DNA of 64,000 nucleotides from the NCBI GenBank assembly GCA_002339325.1, contig DDKK01000015.1, forward strand, positions 28,678 through 92,677, in the 5' to 3' direction. The translations under genes and the position numbers were made by a program. This DNA comes from Nitrospiraceae bacterium UBA2600 (GTDB lineage: Bacteria > Nitrospirota > Thermodesulfovibrionia > Thermodesulfovibrionales > Thermodesulfovibrionaceae). Below the pieces are notes generated by a model. The model was given only the letters and a program-made list of their open reading frames with translations, did not search any database and was not told the DNA's origin. Shown in pieces: positions 61,186 through 64,000 of the stretch. Each line of letters starts with the position of its first letter. Within the stretch, counting starts at the first letter, position 1.

Positions 61186-62571
61186 TTATTTTTTTAAGTG
61201 AGCTGGAAGTTCCATGTGAGGGAGATCAACCTCTAATCTCTCCTCTCTTTCCTTGAGATACTTCTCATTGTTAAATGGATATCCGAATTTCTGCCACCAT
61301 TTTACAACAACCTTATAAACTTCTGGTCTGTAAATTTCAGGAGGTGGCATGACACCTTCATTTATGAGACCTCTGATGAAACTACCAGAGTATCTTGAGT
61401 ATATTCCTTTGTGATTGCAGTTTGCGGAGTAGGCGAACTCTTTACACTTCGGACAGAACCAGAACTCTTCAATGTTCTGTGGTCTTATATAAAATCCACC
61501 ATCTACCATGTAAGGTGGCTCTTCGAAGCCGAAGCTTGGAATTCCCTTGGACCAGAGAATCTGTGTTGCAAAGATATCATAGTATTCACCAAGTGCTGCG
61601 TGGTCTCTTCCAAACATGTGGAAGGAGATTCCCATGTTCTGTCTTATTACTGCATGAATGAGGGATTCAATCGGGTTTCCATATCTCATATCCCAAAGAG
61701 TAAAGGTTACAAGATGACGCTCTGGCTTAATGTATCCTGCTAAATGAACCATTTCATGTCCTTCAACAATTGCTTCATCTGGAAAATCTCCGATTCTCTT
61801 TGCTCCAACAATTGCATTTACTACGATGCCATCAGAGGGTTTTACATCGCCTATGTAAGCAGCATTTTTCATCAATGCCTCATGACCTGTATGAGGAACG
61901 TTTCTTGTCTGATGGGCAATTACTGTCGTCCAGCCTCTCTTCTCAAACTCTTCCCTTGACCTTTTTGGTGGATACCAAAATCTATCAAAGGGTGGTCTTA
62001 GTTTGGGCTCATTAATTATGGTGTATTTACCAGCAAGAATAATCGGATTTAAAGAACAATAAATATTATATCCTGTGTGTTTCTGGTCAAAGGGTACCTT
62101 AACAACTTCTGGATTTTTCTCGGGTGTACCAAATGTTCTCACTGCTACATCACCAGGAACTATTTCGTAAACCTCTTCAATCTCAAGAATCGCAAAGGGC
62201 TCTCCCTTTAGTCTTAGCAAAAGCCAATCACCTGCTCCTACTCCGAGCTTTTTAAAATCTTCTTCTGAAACATCAAAAAGAATTGGATAGGGGAATACCC
62301 ATCCGCTTGTAAGCCTTCTTTTTTCAAGTACGCTCTCAAGGTCAGCCTTTGTCATTGAACCTTCAACAGGGCTGAAGAAACCATAGCAGACAGACATGAT
62401 TTCTCTGTAGACATTTCTTACAGGATTACCCTTGAAAAGAGTAGGCTTGATGTCGTAAACGGCAGAACACTTTTCCATTAGCTTTCTTGCCATCTGGGGA
62501 TCGCGAACAACCCTTTCGACAAGCTTTCCACCATGCGGTGGAGGTAGAGTCTTAATTCTTACTTCCGGCAT
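61186..62571 (-). CDS. sat: Sulfate adenylyltransferase (ATP sulfurylase)
   Basis: This enzyme activates sulfate with ATP to APS and pyrophosphate, the first step of sulfate respiration. It has 461 residues. The active-site motif HQTRNVPHTGHE (220-231) contains the QxRN and HxGH elements, and FGRDHAALGEYYD is the second nucleotide site. A cysteine group near the C-terminus (FCPKCKEFAYSANCNH) suggests the zinc-binding form found in many anaerobes. AGGAGG precedes the ATG, 18 bases after the adk stop. Confidence 0.97.
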   Translation of the reverse strand: MPEVRIKTLPPPHGGKLVERVVRDPQMARKLMEKCSAVYDIKPTLFKGNPVRNVYREIMSVCYGFFSPVEGSMTKADLESVLEKRRLTSGWVFPYPILFDVSEEDFKKLGVGAGDWLLLRLKGEPFAILEIEEVYEIVPGDVAVRTFGTPEKNPEVVKVPFDQKHTGYNIYCSLNPIILAGKYTIINEPKLRPPFDRFWYPPKRSREEFEKRGWTTVIAHQTRNVPHTGHEALMKNAAYIGDVKPSDGIVVNAIVGAKRIGDFPDEAIVEGHEMVHLAGYIKPERHLVTFTLWDMRYGNPIESLIHAVIRQNMGISFHMFGRDHAALGEYYDIFATQILWSKGIPSFGFEEPPYMVDGGFYIRPQNIEEFWFCPKCKEFAYSANCNHKGIYSRYSGSFIRGLINEGVMPPPEIYRPEVYKVVVKWWQKFGYPFNNEKYLKEREERLEVDLPHMELPAHLKK

Positions 62572-62589
62572 ACCTTTCCCTCCTTTAGT

Positions 62590-63237
62590 TTACTTTTTTT
62601 CTAAGATTGCACAGATGCTATTGAATATCTCATCTATATTGCCTGTGCCTGCAACACTCTTCAAAATACCCTTTTTATTGTAATAATCGATTAATGGTTC
62701 AGTCTGAGCTTTATATACTTCAAGCCTTTTTCTAATGGTTTCTTCTTTGTCATCGTCTCTTTGAAAAAGCTCTCCGCCACATTTATCACATTTGCCTTCT
62801 ACTTTTGATGGCGAATAGTAAACATTATACATCTGCCCACAGGACTTACAGGTTCTTCTACCAGTAAGCCTTTTCATGAGGTCATCAAAGGGAACATCTA
62901 AGTTTAGAGCTAAATCTAAGGGCATATTCATTTCTGAAAGCATTTTATCAAGAGCTTCTGCCTGAGCAACATTTCTTGGAAAACCATCGAGAATAAAGCC
63001 TTTTTTACAGTCATCCTGGGACAATCTCTCCTTTACCATCCCAAGAACAACACTGTCAGGAACAAGCTCACCCCTATCCATATATGCCTTTGCTTCTTTA
63101 CCAAGAGGAGTTCCAGCGGCTACTGCAGCTCTGAGGAGGTCACCTGTTGAAATTTGAGGGATTCCATACTTTTCCACAAGTCTTTTAGCCTGAGTTCCTT
63201 TACCTGCTCCGGGAGCACCCAAGAATACTAATCTCAT
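62590..63237 (-). CDS. adk: Adenylate kinase, zinc-lid type
   Basis: This enzyme interconverts 2 ADP with ATP and AMP. It has 215 residues. The P-loop is GAPGAGKGTQ (7-16), and the LID domain carries four cysteines (CKSCG...CDKCGG), the zinc-stabilised form. In this position its likely special job is to recover the AMP made by APS reductase. AGGAGG precedes the ATG; a weak promoter lies upstream. It is first in an apparent adk-sat-(unknown)-aprBA operon. Confidence 0.96.
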   Translation of the reverse strand: MRLVFLGAPGAGKGTQAKRLVEKYGIPQISTGDLLRAAVAAGTPLGKEAKAYMDRGELVPDSVVLGMVKERLSQDDCKKGFILDGFPRNVAQAEALDKMLSEMNMPLDLALNLDVPFDDLMKRLTGRRTCKSCGQMYNVYYSPSKVEGKCDKCGGELFQRDDDKEETIRKRLEVYKAQTEPLIDYYNKKGILKSVAGTGNIDEIFNSICAILEKK

Positions 63238-63274
63238 TTGAAGCCTCCTTTTTGAATATAATTAAACCTTTTGG

Positions 63275-63280
63275 ATTATA
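63275..63280 (-). promoter_or_regulatory. Candidate -10 of the adk-sat-apr operon
   Basis: TATAAT on the minus strand lies 37 bases before the adk ATG. The matching -35 (TTTTAA, 17 bases upstream) is weak. Confidence 0.35.
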
Positions 63281-63324
63281 ATTTAACTTATTATTGATTA
63301 AAAAGCAACTTAATTTTTATAATT

Positions 63325-63939
63325 TTAAGATAAATTTTGTTTATAAAAATTGGGCAATTTTAACAAAAATTGTTTTAATTTGTCAAGAGCTTTTCTTCTA
63401 TGGCTTAAAGCATCCTTTTCTGAAGATTGCATTTCTGCAAATGTTTGTTCATAACCTTCAGGAATAAAAACAGGGTCATAACCGAATCCGAGATTTCCCT
63501 TTGGTTTTTCAGTAATCCAGCCGTCTATCTGACCATTAAAAATCTTTTCTTCTCCGTTTGGTAAAACCAAGGCAATACAACATTTAAAAGAAGCTTGTCT
63601 TTTTTCAGGTGGAATGCCTTTCATCTCATTTAGAAGCTTCTTTACATTTTCCTCATCTGTGGCATTTTCACCAGCATATCTTGCCGATTTAACTCCCGGC
63701 CTACCATCTAAGACTTTAACTTCAAGCCCTGAATCATCTGCTATTGCTGGCAGTCCAGTTTCTTTACATACATATCGTGCTTTTTTGAGGGCATTGTCTT
63801 CAAAGGTATCTCCATCTTCTATTACTTCTTCAAGATGGGGAAAATCATCTGTGGAAAGAAGGGATATATCTATTCCTTCGAGTATTCTTCTTATTTCCTC
63901 TATTTTCTTTTTGTTTCTTGAGGCAACAACTACTCTCAT
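63325..63939 (-). CDS. rdgB: XTP/dITP pyrophosphatase (non-canonical purine NTPase)
   Basis: This 204-residue HAM1/RdgB-type enzyme removes ITP, dITP and XTP from the nucleotide pool. It starts VVASRNKKKIEEIRRIL, with the substrate motif ADDSGLEVKVLDGRPG, the NLGFGYDPVF segment and SHRRKALD near the C-terminus. It lies 87 bases upstream of adk. Its start codon lies next to the -35 box of the divergent tRNA promoter. Confidence 0.95.
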   Translation of the reverse strand: MRVVVASRNKKKIEEIRRILEGIDISLLSTDDFPHLEEVIEDGDTFEDNALKKARYVCKETGLPAIADDSGLEVKVLDGRPGVKSARYAGENATDEENVKKLLNEMKGIPPEKRQASFKCCIALVLPNGEEKIFNGQIDGWITEKPKGNLGFGYDPVFIPEGYEQTFAEMQSSEKDALSHRRKALDKLKQFLLKLPNFYKQNLS

Positions 63940-63969
63940 TTGACAAACTTTGCCTCTTTTATTTATACT
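63940..63969 (+). promoter_or_regulatory. Promoter of the initiator tRNA gene
   Basis: TTGACA (63940-63945) and TATACT (63964-63969) are separated by 18 bases. Transcription would start about 3 bases before the tRNA. Confidence 0.65.
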
Positions 63970-63978
63970 TAAAATTGT

Positions 63979-64000
63979 CGCGGGGTGGAGCAGTCTGGTA
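63979..64000 (+). tRNA. Initiator tRNA-Met (fMet), 5' part, cut by the window edge
   Basis: The last 22 bases read CGCGGGGTGGAGCAGTCTGG plus TA, matching the acceptor stem and D-arm of bacterial initiator tRNAs, including the 5' C that is unpaired in tRNA-fMet. The anticodon is outside the window, so identity rests on this 5' part. Confidence 0.8.

Overview
The window looks like chromosome from a strictly anaerobic, sulfate-respiring, probably thermophilic bacterium. Three things point that way: a dissimilatory sulfite reductase gene (dsrA) at the left edge, the full sulfate-to-sulfite pathway at the right (adk, sat, aprBA, qmoABC), and menaquinone made by the futalosine route (mqnE, mqnC). 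The DNA is visibly AT-rich. Gene content and protein style are most like Nitrospirota of the Thermodesulfovibrio type; that placement is inference from family knowledge, not a database result. No rRNA, CRISPR array, prophage or plasmid origin is visible.

Layout. 1-1067: 5' part of dsrA with a strong promoter. 1157-5961: smc and a GlcD-type FAD oxidase. 5958-9486: an NtrC-type sigma-54 regulator, its membrane sensor kinase and an RNase Z-like hydrolase, all on the minus strand. 9539-17551: a tightly overlapping plus-strand operon with galT, glgA, a PAS/GAF kinase, a single-domain response regulator and an active/inactive pair of M16 peptidases. 17557-20934: a DUF2148-type ferredoxin protein and uvrA. 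20920-26743: a minus-strand operon with a NifU-like scaffold, AMIN-amidase, D-aminoacylase, peptidase C26-type amidotransferase, AI-2E family permease and a bacterial eRF1-like protein. 26838-31688: a second minus-strand operon, mqnE-mqnC-small ORF-trxB-MNT-HEPN-HEAT-archease. 31767-37873: two-subunit pyruvate carboxylase, site-2 protease, trpS, a MoeB/ThiF-like protein and an orphan gene.

37932-42279 is the accessory part of the window. A HerA-type ATPase and a protein with a C-terminal trypsin-like domain are translationally coupled behind a consensus promoter (TTGACA-17-TATAAT). The module is AT-rich and ends against an insertion-sequence remnant. This looks like an undescribed or poorly described defence-type cassette and is the most interesting item here. 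The N-terminal third of the protease resembles a dead second trypsin domain.

42349-49584: mscL, a three-gene archaeal-style split glutamate synthase, an Rsm22-like methyltransferase and an HU protein. 49838-53484: rpsO, pnp and a third M16 peptidase. 53518-63939: qmoCBA, aprA, aprB, an unknown 134-residue protein, sat, adk and an XTP/dITP pyrophosphatase, all on the minus strand. At the right edge a plus-strand initiator tRNA begins behind its own promoter and is cut off.

How the genes work together. Sat activates sulfate to APS. AprBA reduces APS to sulfite and AMP with electrons passed from menaquinol through QmoABC, and DsrAB reduces the sulfite. Adk, just upstream of sat, can turn the AMP back into ADP. 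Menaquinone synthesis is encoded in the same window. A recurring sequence feature is a -10 box only 5 to 9 bases before a start codon that lacks a Shine-Dalgarno sequence (smc, uvrA, mqnE and the RNase Z-like gene), which suggests leaderless mRNAs.
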